A stretch of DNA of 64,000 nucleotides from Carposina sasakii (Eukaryota > Arthropoda > Insecta > Lepidoptera > Carposinidae): positions 4,092,001 to 4,156,000 of the forward strand of contig CP053155.1 of NCBI GenBank assembly GCA_014607495.2, given 5' to 3'. Shown here piece by piece: positions 12,528 through 22,945 of the stretch (positions are counted from its first letter, which is position 1; each line of letters begins with the position of its first letter). The notes beneath the pieces were generated by a model, which saw only the letters and a list, made by a program, of their open reading frames with translations, was not told the origin of the DNA and made no database searches. The translations under genes and the position numbers were made by a program.

Positions 12528-13941
12528 TACGTCAGAAGGAATTCGTGGTAGCCAAAGAGCAGAAAATTTTATATAACAAGACTGGATTTGAATACTGGTC
12601 GATATAGAGATATTACGATAATTGACTGTATATAATGTTAACTGTATATATATAATATAAATAGGATATGTAAATAAATGAAATTTTAAAAATAAAATAT
12701 GCAAAAAAAGCAATCGCTACGTTAGACACCTAGTAAGTACGCATATAAATAGGTGCCATTACCACCTACGACACTCGATGAATGAAGAGTAGACAATATA
12801 GACCGATATTTCATTTTCCTATCCTGGCTGATATTAATTAATTCCATACATTTGTATTTAACACATGTAGGTATACGCACGTATGACATTTCTTTTTAAC
12901 ATCTCTTTTAACTATGTTGTATAGCCAATCTGCTTTTCGATAGTCCCCGGTGCATTTATTCGACGTGTGTCGTAAAGTATTGTACGGAAACTAGTAACTT
13001 CATACAAATTGGTATCACTTTAATACATTTTGAGTACGAGTACGTACCTACCTACCTACTTACTTATTATGTACTTAGCTTTAAATTATTGGAACATAAT
13101 ACAAAAGATAAAAAAATAACCGACTCAAGTGTAACCCCAAAACGAAAAAATTGTTTTATTCATTCGCGTAAGCCAGAAACACCTTCCAATATCGTCTGAA
13201 AAAAGGGGCTCCATTTGACGCAATGCTGTCCCGTGTGTCGGGAAACGAGCTTACATCCCGCATGAGTCGTGTGACATGACATATATCACAATGGGGCACG
13301 GCAGAAATATTTTATAGCCTACATATACTACCTCAGTAGGGTACCCTCTAATGCAACAAAGTGAAGTAGCTATGTTGAGGGTATCACAACCCCGTATCAG
13401 AGGTTTCTTTTTGGACAGGTACCAATGATGATCAATGAAGCTTAATGAAATGGAAGTGAAGAAAATTTGGCACACATACCTATATATGCTACTTTCATTT
13501 ATTAAGTTTAAATGAGTGATCATCACTATGTACTGACCATAGTTGGCTACGGCCATACGGGGGCTGATCATGAATCATAGAGTTACTCAATCGACTTGAA
13601 GTACCACTAATGGCAGCCTATACTAGGGACACCACTTTCGCTCCAGTTTAGTTCGATGTCCCTTTTGAAATTGCGATAATTTCTGGTGCGTGTCTTCAGC
13701 TACACAATAGTCGTGGTGCTCCAGTGAGGAGGATGCTTAGTCTGTCATAATCCATCACAGAGCAGCTGAAAAACAGAGTGGTACAAGGTGTAATCAGCCA
13801 ATGCATTTTTATTGAGGAAATAAAGTCAACAAAAGGTCATATATGCGGGATGTAGACTACGCTTAGATTTAGGTTTAGTACATTCGAAAATTTTCTCGAA
13901 GGTCTTCGTCGCTTTATTAAACCCTTATGACTAGTATTTAA
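12528..13941. other. AT-rich intronic sequence
   Basis: No gene recognised. The minus-strand frame at 13251-13571 (106 residues) is compositional, with no start context or family motif. A patch at 13600-13760 is less AT-rich but unassigned. Confidence 0.55.
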
Positions 13942-14110
13942 ATGAACAGCTGTTGCCCGCGACTTCGTCCGCATGGACTACACAATATAGCCAATATCCT
14001 TTTCCGTATCCATTTCCAATATGGACGTAAATTTCAAGAAGATCGATTGTGTAAAAAAAACGTGAAGAAGTAACTAATAAACTTGCTTTCGCATTTATAT
14101 AAGTTTGGAC
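13942..14110 (-). mobile_element. Small Helitron-like element
   Basis: Read on the minus strand it begins near TATAAATGCGAAAGC, passes a TTAGTTACTTCTTCACG segment like the start seen at 63830, and ends GCGGACGAAGTCGCGGGCAAC-AGCTG. The GACGAAGTCGCGGGC hairpin-like 3' end is widespread in lepidopteran non-autonomous Helitrons. The usual terminal CTAG is degraded, although CTAG occurs 8 bases outside. Confidence 0.5.
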
Positions 14111-17100
14111 TCTTCTAATTCTATATGTTTCACAGAAGTTCAATATGTTTGACAGAAAGTTTGACTGTAAGTACATGCAACATTGTCATATGGTGCATGT
14201 ACTCACATCCAAGCTCTCATAATGCGAGAGCGAATATAATGTGTATGGAATGAATAAATACTACTACTAACATAGATTAAGAAACTACTAACAAAATATG
14301 TGTTGAATTATATTACATGAAATAAATGACTATAATAAATAATAATAATAATAATTCAGTATTGGTATGATTTTTCATCCCCAATCCATGTCATCGCGGA
14401 ACATTTATGTGGTTCTTTTGCACCGTTCGTCGCGTCCGTATACTAAAGCCCGGACACGCTACCGCCACACCTCGCCTTCATTCCGGGCGTTTCCGTAATT
14501 AAAACGGACGGAGCCTTCGGGCTCCATTACCAGAAACAAAATGCCAATTAGCATAATTAACCTGTGTGTTTCCCAAGTTTTTCCAGTAATCGTTATTGCC
14601 CGGGAAATGTACGGAGTACAAATGTTATAATCCCACTTGTGTTTCTCCGATAAAACGATGTATGTTTGGTTCTTTGGACGACTTCTTTTAGCCAAATGGC
14701 ATATAGTTGAGCTTTTAGCAGAAGATACATAGTTCGATTTCTGGTGGAGACGAATTTCTTCTACAGTTATCAATAAACTTCCTGTTATCACAGTTTCTTT
14801 TGATTTTGGTATTACAGTCTGACGATAAAATATTGGTGATGAAAGTTATTATTCAATTTGCGATTTTTCCTCAGATACCCAAGTCCTTAATTCTCTTCCA
14901 TAATCTAGGGGAGCAATTGAACCGGTACCCATCGTTAATATTTAGGGAGTACTCGACTAACAATCGATCTGACCCAGTTGGAAAGTTTTCGTATATCTGT
15001 GAACGATGCTCCCTTGTCCCTTTCAATTAATAAGGATTATTCTGGTTAAGTGACTGTTACACAACTGTTTGTCTTGAGAAGACTTGTAAGGCGAAGGGAT
15101 GAAAAACATATTGCTGAGAGCATTGACCGTGAATGTGGATGACTATAAGGATGAATGAAGGTTGGATAAATGATATGTGTGTGATGGAAGCAAATAACGT
15201 TATATTATATTAGATTATAAGAAGGACAGTATACGGACGAGTAAATATAGAAACAATACATGAAAAGTAAGTCCTGGATAAGTTATAGGCAAAAATGAGA
15301 CTACCTACGACACTAGCACACACGATTTTATTTTACAAAATCTGTGCATTCGTAGTATAGAACGACAATAGACAAGATGTTTAAAGAACATTAGCCAAAC
15401 AAACACAACGATACATTTAAACCATAGACAAACATAGACATGAGTGAGAAACTGTGTCCAGCCACATAAACAAACCGACAGCCCCATGTATCTAGTCAAA
15501 AATTCAGAAGGTGCACCACCCTTCGTTGACGGCCAGTTAAATAAGCAAGTGCGTACATACTGACAGATAGACGAACTGATTATGTTAGTTGTGTAAATAT
15601 TATTTCAAAGATGATACAGTTGTTCAAGATATATATTGGGCATTCCAACACATAGGAGAAACAATCGTACTTTACAAAAATAATATTGCTAAAATTAATT
15701 TAGTCGTAAAAACACTCCTAATTACAACTTTATCACAAACAAATAAATTGTCAGTGTTATTTTATAATATCGGTCGGTCATCTTCGGAAACACGAAGTAA
15801 GTCAATGTCTATTATTTACCTTGTTATACTGTATGCTGTGATATTAGCTGTTTCAAAATAGATTATAATAAGAAACATTTGTGCAGTTTTTCTTTAGGGT
15901 TCCTGTTATCTTTAACTTGTTGGACATTTTCTATTGTTGTACCTTTTTTGGGTTATAATTTTTAACAACATGATGAGAGTTATTTGATTTTATAGTTATT
16001 TCCTCATTGGTTTTTCCCAATATTATCGATAGTGCCTACTCGTATGTTAATTTGAATAGGAATTTATAAAAAAATTTACTATCACGCGATAGTCGGAACT
16101 TGTACATGTTTCGATTGTGTCCATAAATATTTATGTATGCGTGTTCTTACTCATACAGGCTAACGTCTAACAATGTTGTGTTATACTTGTATTGTAGAGT
16201 AAGTTACATTGTAAACAACTAGTAAATAAGTAAACTTTTCAAAATAGAATACAATCCGTAAATCAAAAGAAATTCCGGTATTTGGGTATTTGATTGTGAA
16301 AATGCCTGTTCAGAAAAATCCAGAGCATTAACAAAGTCTTATGGGGACTTACCAGCTTTATTAGGAAAAAAGGATGTAAGAACAACATTTAAGTCGATAA
16401 AAGCTTTTGACTGGGCCGCGAAAATCTTCGCGATTATAACCTCGCGGCGGATGAACAGAGAATCATGGCATAAAAGGAAAATATACTCTAAAAGGCGAGG
16501 TAAAACATATAGGTAATATCGTGAAGAAGATATCACGAGGAGATGAAGTAACAACCTTTGTTCCTAAAATATAGTAGGGTCACCTGGGGCAAAAGCAACT
16601 ACATAAATATTTACCTTTCTAACAAGTGTAGACAAATGCGACAACTGTTCGCATACAGAGAGAGATTAACTACTTCAAATAGATGGAAAATAGAAAATCT
16701 TTGTTTACTTTGAAAAACAAATATCCAATGAATTTTGCCTCTTAGTTGCTTTGCCATGACCTTATCGTCTTTGCGAGAGTGACGAGCAGTTACGGTTTAT
16801 GGAGACTCATGTTAGGCAGTGATTGGTTCATTCTTCGCTGTGTAGCCTACATTGGCTGTCGTATGATTATTTCAATAATCTCAATTACTCTTTATATCTG
16901 CTTTATGAGCAATACGTATAAGAAACCCATTGTAAGGCAGGCGACAAAAGGGGGACGGAATGTCAATGAGCTATGGCGCCCTATTCAATCGGACGTTAGC
17001 TTAAATAAAATTTAAGAATGACTTAATTTCCGTCGTTTGAATTCATTATTAAACTGAGGTACCTTTGAATGGTAAGGCTCAGAGCATTTAAATAATAATT

Positions 17101-17342
17101 ACGAGATGCTATATCCAGTGGCGTGACAAATTGGTTTATTTATTTGTGTGATCCAACGTTTTAGATTTGGTAGATTTTACAAAAATGTGTTGATTCTTTC
17201 TGTGCATTTTATTCTCTTTTAACTAAATAAACAATGATAACACATAACATGTGTGTTAACAGATTATCCAAGATGTATGAAATTGATATATCGGGCCATA
17301 TCAGTTTCACAGTTTCCAGATAGGTTCATAACTGGTATATTC
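14111..17342. other. Intronic sequence
   Basis: AT-rich with an (AAT)n run at 14336-14355. A GC-richer patch at 14390-14530 includes the self-complementary GGAGCCTTCGGGCTCC (14510-14525). It could be a conserved regulatory block but nothing proves it. Open frames here lack family features. Confidence 0.5.
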
Positions 17343-17383
17343 ATACATAGCTTTTGTTTAACATACCCCTTTCATTACCCTGT
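17343..17383. mobile_element. Degenerate end of the TACAGGGTGTAACA foldback MITE
   Basis: CATAGCTTTTGTTTAACATACCCC, then TTACCCTGTA, corresponds with several differences to the right end of the element at 11695-11958. Only the terminal part is recognisable. Confidence 0.45.
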
Positions 17384-17707
17384 AGATACGAAGTTAGTTT
17401 AAATAAAAATTAAGAGCGCTGGCACGGAATGCAGAGGTCGTGGGTTCGATTCCCACCCGGGTGAGGATTTTTTTTCATTTCTTTATTAATAATTTTATAA
17501 TATATAATATATTGACTAAGATAAAAATACTTCTCCATAATATAATCCGTTAGGATATGGTTGATCGTTTCATCATTAAAACATTGTGCTGAGGGATTCA
17601 GCTTTGTTTGCCGAGATTTGGCTTATGTATAGCTATCGGGATGAAAAATAACGTTTCCAATAATGTAATTTCAAAAAGAGATGGTAAAATTCGTCATCCG
17701 AGTAATT

Positions 17708-17779
17708 GACCCGGTGGCTTAGTGGTAAGAGCGCTGGCACGGAATACAGAGGTCGTGGGTTCGATTCCCACCCGGGTGA
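17708..17779 (+). other. tRNA-like head, unit 2
   Basis: 72 bases fold mostly as a tRNA: acceptor strands GACCCGG / CCGGGTG pair at 6 of 7; D stem GCTT/GAGC; T stem GTGGG/CCCAC with loop TTCGATT. Box A TGGCTTAGTGG and box B GGTTCGATTCC fit the polymerase III consensus. The anticodon stem is poor (CTGGC against ACAGA) and base 33 of the loop is not T, so it is probably a promoter head and not a working tRNA. Confidence 0.5.
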
Positions 17780-18077
17780 GGAATTTTTTCCATTTTTTAT
17801 TGTACACAGACATTTATTAAAAACATAATTTTATAATATATTTTTTCCATTTCTTTATATAGTTTTATAATATATAATATCTTGACTAAGATAAAAACAC
17901 TTCTCCATAATATAATCCGTTAGGATATGGTTGATCGTTTCATCATTAAAACATTGTGCTGAGGGATTCAGCTTTGTTTGTCGAGATTTGGCTTATGTAT
18001 AGCTATCGGGATGAAAAATAACGTTTCCAATAATGTTATTTCAAAAAGAGATGGTAAAATTCGTCATCCGAGTAATT

Positions 18078-18149
18078 GACCCGGTGGCTCAGTGATAAGA
18101 GCGCTGGCACGGAATGCAGAGGTCGTGGGTTCGATTCCCACCCGGGTGA
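18078..18149 (+). other. tRNA-like head, unit 3
   Basis: As unit 2 with a perfect GCTC/GAGC D stem, box A TGGCTCAGTGA (one change from consensus) and box B GGTTCGATTCC. The anticodon arm pairs only if one G is bulged (CTG-G-C with GCAG). Confidence 0.5.
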
Positions 18150-18193
18150 GGAATTTTTTCCATTTCTTTATTAATAATTTTAAATAAAAATTA

Positions 18194-19410
18194 TTTCACA
18201 GTGTATTTGTTCAATGTTTACAGAAGCGCATTGCGACACCCGCTGCGTTTTAACAAGGTGACGTCTGGCCTGCGAACGAGGGTGTAAACGCATTCATCTG
18301 TAAAATACAGCGTATGCCATATCATATTTTATACGCTGGAAAACTCTATCTGGGACACAATGTAAAACTCCGTTATAAGGTAAATTTTAGTTTTAGTGCA
18401 GTAGTAAAGTTTAAAGTCTTCCTTATTAACACGTGGGGGGCTTCCGTGAACTAGGGCTGTTTCTATCGTGAAAGAGAGATGTGTGTGGGTCTAAACTGGT
18501 TATAGCGGGATCTCGCTTCCACAATGGAAATAATCATGCTTTAAAGCCCATTAAGGCCTGGCCTATTTAACGAGCATAATCAAGGCAATCATGGTCGTAT
18601 TTCTCTCTCTTACTAAAATATGTGCAAATGTGAAGATATTATTGATGTTAAGACAAACTACCTACCGTACCTACTATTCATCAGAATTTATAAAGATCAC
18701 ATAAATAAAGTTGCAGGTATGAACTAGCTATACCTACTATTTAGCTGTATCGGTAATTTAACTAGTACATGGGTAAGAGTTTGGCCTTGCAGTCTAAACT
18801 TAGAGAAAACTCAACAATATGTAGACACAGCCTGGTTGTTACGTGACTATCCTCGACGCATTGCAGCTGTCCTTGTGCAAGTATTAAAAACCATTCAGAG
18901 GTAACAAACTGATTTGAGCAAACATGAAAACGGCAAAAATACACTTCAACCTCGCATTACGTTTATACTACCAATCATAAAGAAAAAAGAGAATACCGCT
19001 GCCTTTGCAAGTTACCACCAGAGATGTGCTAGGTATGCTGCGTTGCTATGGCTGCATGTGATATTCACCAATGATAATATTGCTCCCATAATGTTAATTT
19101 CATCGGTGGATATGAATCGCATCCACATCCATAAAGCACCATAACACATCTCTGGTGAAAAATCAACCTTAATCGATAATAAATTACGAAGAAGATATCC
19201 AAATCCTAACCGCAGAAAAAATGTATATCCCTTGTAGCACATATAAGTAAGATTACACCACTATTCAATCAAGTATTGTATTGTGCTAATGACAACACAC
19301 GCGATCATTGATATGCCCTATCTAATAGCTGATATTGCACCAAAACACAACGAATCACAGAAATTCTCCAAAATTTGAGTCACCATATAGGCCATCAAAG
19401 AAATGCTTAC
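18194..19410. other. Intron just downstream of exon B
   Basis: No gene or repeat recognised. It ends at 19410 with the minus-strand donor GTAAGC of exon B. Confidence 0.6.
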
Positions 19411-19563
19411 CATATCTAGAGTCCTTATCGTGAGGAATGTTCCCGTTGGGCTCCAGCCTGTCGAGGCACTCCTCCGAGTACCCGTTATAGGCCAGCTTGC
19501 CCCGCGCGCCGTTCTGCCGCCCGCGGCATTCGCCGTTGTCGCCGTCGGTGTCGTCTTTTGTTG
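19411..19563 (-). CDS. Eip63E: PFTAIRE-type cyclin-dependent kinase, N-terminal exon B
   Basis: A 153-base exon, more GC-rich than its surroundings. The acceptor is TTGTTGCAG (ending 19564) and the donor is G|GTAAGC (from 19410). The open frame encodes 50 whole residues, beginning TKDDTDGDNGECRG and ending NIPHDKDSRY. It is acidic and polar, without a recognisable domain, as expected for the disordered linker between the CDK14-type head and the kinase domain. Both boundaries are phase 1, so it joins exon A (T|CA, Ser) and exon C (G|AA, Glu) without breaking the frame. Because 153 is a multiple of three, skipping it would also keep the frame. The intron before it is about 32 kb and holds most of the window's mobile elements; the intron after it is about 11.7 kb. 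Confidence 0.75.
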
Positions 19564-19970
19564 CTGCAACAAGGAAACATGTTTTTGGAATGACAAACCC
19601 TTGGAACTTGGAATCTTTCTGTCGGCCTTGGAACAGAAGGCTGACAGAAAGATTTTAAAAATATCAATAGAAATTATGTTATTACTATTATGACTACGCC
19701 AGAAGGAGGGTTATGGACGTATGTACGAGTATGTACCTAATATTTCTTTGGCACGCTGTGAGCCTAAACGGTTTGTCGCATTTGAGCTTGAGAGGTGTCA
19801 TTAGATTCGTCTTAGTCATGAGAGTGTCACTGGGTCAACATTTTTACGCAATTTTTTTCATTAAATAATTATTAGGTTATGTAATCATCTTATTTGTTTT
19901 TCTTGATAACGGTCTGTCAAGTGGTCTTAGATATGTTATGATTGTACTGTAACGTAACAACTAATAATAG
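19564..19970. other. Intron just upstream of exon B
   Basis: Contains the exon B acceptor. An inverted repeat of about 19 bases lies at 19609-19655 (AATCTTTCTGTC and GACAGAAAGATT). Otherwise unremarkable. Confidence 0.55.
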
Positions 19971-19985
19971 TTAGGTTAGGTTAGG
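19971..19985 (+). repeat. Three TTAGG units
   Basis: TTAGG three times in a row, directly before a GC-rich repeat block. TTAGG is the insect telomere unit, but three copies can also arise by chance. Confidence 0.6.
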
Positions 19986-20762
19986 TCTCGGCGCCCCAAA
20001 TAGGTGTGGGGGGCCCCACTATCAGGGGGCCCATATAAAGGAGGAGCTCACCCGCTTATGGGTGGGCAAGGCCGTTGTCCCCGCCGCTCGGGGATGATAT
20101 TATATTTATGTATTTATTAGGTGATGAATAAATGCGTGATGTATGGGGGCGGATCTTTCGGTGTTTGGTAGGGTGAGAGATCCGGCCGGCCTCCTTTACA
20201 GGGGCTGGCAGAGGACGGGGCCGGCCCCGTTCTCTCCCCGAGGGCTCGGGTCGCGGTCTCATGGGGGAGAGATCGCACCCACGTATTCAAAGAGCCCTCC
20301 GCGTGAGGGCCCCAATAATTTGGCGCTCAGAGGAGGTTTTGTGTTTGGGCGTCGAGTAACCTGGGGCCACAACACCCCAGGAGGCTCGGTAGTCTTGGGC
20401 GGCCTCCCCCCCCTCCGCGTGAGGGCCTCAATAATTTGGCGCTCAGAGGGGGGGAGGAGGTTTTGTGTCTGGGCGTCGAGTAACCTGGGGCCACAACACC
20501 CCAGGAGGCTCGGTAGTCTTGGGCGGCCTCCCCCTTCCAATGAGCGAAGCCGAGGCGAGCTGGGCAGGCCGCAGCCCCCGAGGTCCAGCCCCCGCGGCTC
20601 GCAAGCTACAGGCGATGGATGAATGTGTGATGAATGGGGCGGGTCTCTCGGAGTTCGGTAGAGTGAGAGATTCGGCCAGCCTTCTACTCAGAGTAGGGGC
20701 TGGCAGAGGATGTGGGGCCGGCCCCCTCCTCTCCCAGAGGACTCGGGCGGCGCTCTGGGGCC
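19986..20762. repeat. GC-rich tandem block, possibly a LINE 5' UTR with repeated monomers
   Basis: Markedly GC-rich in an AT-rich region. A unit B of 116 bases beginning CCCTCCGCGTGAGGG at 20295 is repeated from 20411 to about 20535; each copy has GGCGTCGAGTAACCTGGGG and CACAACACCCCAGGAGGCTC. A unit A (GTGATG..ATGGGG, GGTAGGGTGAGAGAT, GGGGCTGGCAGAGGA) at about 20121-20265 returns at about 20615-20762. The order is A-B-B-A. Repeated GC-rich monomers of this kind are found as promoters in the 5' UTRs of some LINEs; that role here is inference. The long plus-strand frame 20143-20622 reflects composition. Confidence 0.6.
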
Positions 20763-21190
20763 TACGGTGATGACCTACGGTGCCGAGACGTGGTCTCTAA
20801 CTATGTGCCTCATAAAGAAGCTCAGGATTGCACAGCGAGCAATTAAGGAGAGAGCTATGCTTGGGATCTCTTTGCGTGATCGAATCAGAAATGAGGAGAT
20901 CCGCAGACGTACAAAAATCACCGACATAGCTCAACGGTCCAGCAAGCTGAAGTGGCAATGGGCAGGGCACATAGCTCGAAGAACTGATGGCCGATGGAGT
21001 CGGAAAGTTCTAGAGTGGATACCACGTATCGGCAAGCGCAGCGTGGGAAGGCCACCCGCGAGGTGGACGGACGACCAAGGCCAAGGTCGCGGGCGTCGGT
21101 TGGATGCAGGCGGCTTCCGACCGGTCGGAGTGGAGGTTGTTGGGGGAGGCCTATGTCCAACAGTGGACTTCTCAGGGCTGTAAATGATAA
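20763..21190 (+). pseudogene. RTE-type LINE, C-terminal reverse transcriptase end and 3' tail
   Basis: The frame reads TVMTYGAETWSLT, then RRTKITDIAQRSSKLKWQWA, GHIARR and GKRSVGRPPARWTDD. This is the conserved C-terminal region of RTE-clade reverse transcriptases, after the catalytic palm. Frame is lost after WTDD, and the LINE ends with CAACAGTGGACTTCTCAGGG, then GTAAATGAT. The 5' boundary with the GC-rich block is abrupt at the codon before TVMTYG. About 140 residues of a protein normally near 1,000 remain. Confidence 0.85.
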
Positions 21191-22811
21191 CCTCTATTAA
21201 ACTAAACCTTTTTTTTCGATCCCATGATGTGCGTCAATAAATTATGCATACCTAACCTTAGTCCTATAAAAATAATCGATATCGGTATTTGACGTCATAG
21301 ATTACAATGTTTTGGAATACATTCAAGATAAGTATGCAGTAATGATAAAACCATTAATTTAAATGAATGTCACGTCGAGGCATTATTTACACACCAACGC
21401 ATAATAACACCACCCTAAATGACACGAAATTTGCACAAAAGATGTACTGACCTGGATATTTACATTATTTTTAGAGGCACAGAGATATTTGAGGCCGAAA
21501 AAACTTGGTATAATGTCCCTTGCAAGAGTGATGGCTCGACTTTGAACGACGACGAGAGAAAGAATTAAGGACGATTAGGGGTACAATAGCGTTTTTAGGC
21601 TAATAAGCCGAGGCCGTCCAAATAAATTACACGAAAGATTCAATTATCTTCAAACAAAAGGCAAACTTGAACAATGGCGGTGAGAAAATATCACAGTTTT
21701 AGTTAGCGATAGGCTGAAAATAAACCAGGAAGAAGCCTTTGTGAATGAGAAAATTCTGTATTATCAGCAGACGGGCGAGTCAAATTACGCTGTGCGCGGG
21801 TAGTTTTGACAGCTTAATTTATGGAATATGCATCAGTAAGCACAATGAGCTCGGCCTGACCGCACGCTGACGCTTGTAGGCCAAACTTTAATTATTCGCT
21901 ATGACTGATGTGACATTGTTTTAATAATAGCGATGTCATAAATAAATAATTCCTTTGTTATGTCACTATAATACAGTGAGTTCATATACATCCGAAAGAT
22001 ATTTTCCAACAACGACACATCCTTATAAGATAAATCAATTGAAGACGACATAATTTCACACCATTGTCACGATTCATTCGAGAGCGCACTGCTTCCAATA
22101 CTGAGTTACATCCGTGAAATAGTTTTCGAATTGTTTTGTACGATTCGTAACACCGATGTTTTCTTAAATCTTGTTTGAAGAAAACGCTTTAAAGGCTTAT
22201 GAAATCTTTTAAGGTACTTACAATACCTACCTATATCCATGTCGGTGACATTGGTCTTCGAATTTCACGGATCCGAATGTAGTGCACAACGCTCTCAGAC
22301 TTCAATAATTTGCTAAGTAATTTGCATACGTCGTATAATTGCGCATCCAAGTTTCTTGTTCTTAGACAGGATGTAAAGACAATTTGCTTGGTGGGACAAA
22401 CTTTAATTACTCCAACCCCAGAACAAGTAACAAGCAACTAAGGCGCTCCAGTTACTCCATTTACTAATTAATTTACAGTTAACTGTGTTTCAGTGGCTAA
22501 AGATGCCGGTGGATCTAAGTGCAAATATTTGTTCGCTTTATCCAGTTTATCTTGGGCTTAAAGCGGATTTAACCAGATAAGAAGTACGAAAATATTGAGA
22601 GCCGAAGATAATTTAAGTAACATCTCGTATCTCCATACTTATTTATTTTTATTACCAAACACACTGTTTAAGCAACTCTCCAAAAGAGGAAAAACATCTG
22701 GCGTTTCGAGTACCTACCTATACATATACGTTAAATCTTTTTGAAGTTAATCAGAGGATGTTCCTCCGGAATTGCTAATATCGTATAAACTTTAAAATAC
22801 TGTTACTTCTC
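21191..22811. other. Intronic sequence, nothing recognised
   Basis: AT-rich; no terminal repeats or family motifs. A TGACGTCA octamer at about 21290 is a possible CRE/ATF site but may be chance. Confidence 0.55.
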
Positions 22812-22945
22812 GTTTTCATGGGAATTCCGGGAATAAAAGTAGCCAGTTACTCGATCCTTATTATATCAACTATCTGCCAGAGAAAATCTCGTCAAAATCG
22901 GTCCAGCTGTTTCGTAGATTAATAAGAACAAACAGACAGACCGAG
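22812..22945 (-). mobile_element. Helitron-like fragment
   Basis: Minus strand reads TTCTTATTAATCTACGAAAC then AGCTGGACCGATTTTGACGA and, further on, a TTTTATTCCCGGAATTCCC segment. This corresponds to the element starting at 63830 (GGCTGGAGCGATTTT, CTACTTTTATTCCC). Ends are missing. Confidence 0.5.

Larger units (their letters stand above)
17413..18178 (+). mobile_element. Three-unit array with tRNA-like heads (tandem SINE-like insertion)
   Basis: Three tRNA-like segments (17413-17464 lacking its 5' part, 17708-17779, 18078-18149) are separated by near-identical AT-rich spacers (TTCTCCATAATATAATCCG, ATATGGTTGATCGTTTCATC, GAGGGATTCAGCTTTG). Unit period is 315 then 370 bases; the second spacer has a roughly 55-base internal gain. 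The whole array is flanked by the 15-base direct repeat TTTAAATAAAAATTA (17398-17412 and 18179-18193). It therefore looks like one insertion of a multimeric, 5'-truncated RNA copy, not three separate genes. It lies inside the 11.7-kb intron. Confidence 0.7.

Noticed and set aside
13325..13345. Minus-strand TGAGGTAGTA, the let-7 seed region
   Set aside because: No complementary arm nearby forms a hairpin, and the rest differs from let-7; a chance 10-base match is plausible in 64 kb.
17708..18149. Tandem functional tRNA genes
   Set aside because: Acceptor, D and T arms are good, but the anticodon arm does not pair and lacks U33; the shared target duplication points to a retro-inserted array.
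20143..20622. 159-residue plus-strand open frame
   Set aside because: It runs through GC-rich tandem repeats where stop codons are rare; it repeats itself with the units and shows no domain.
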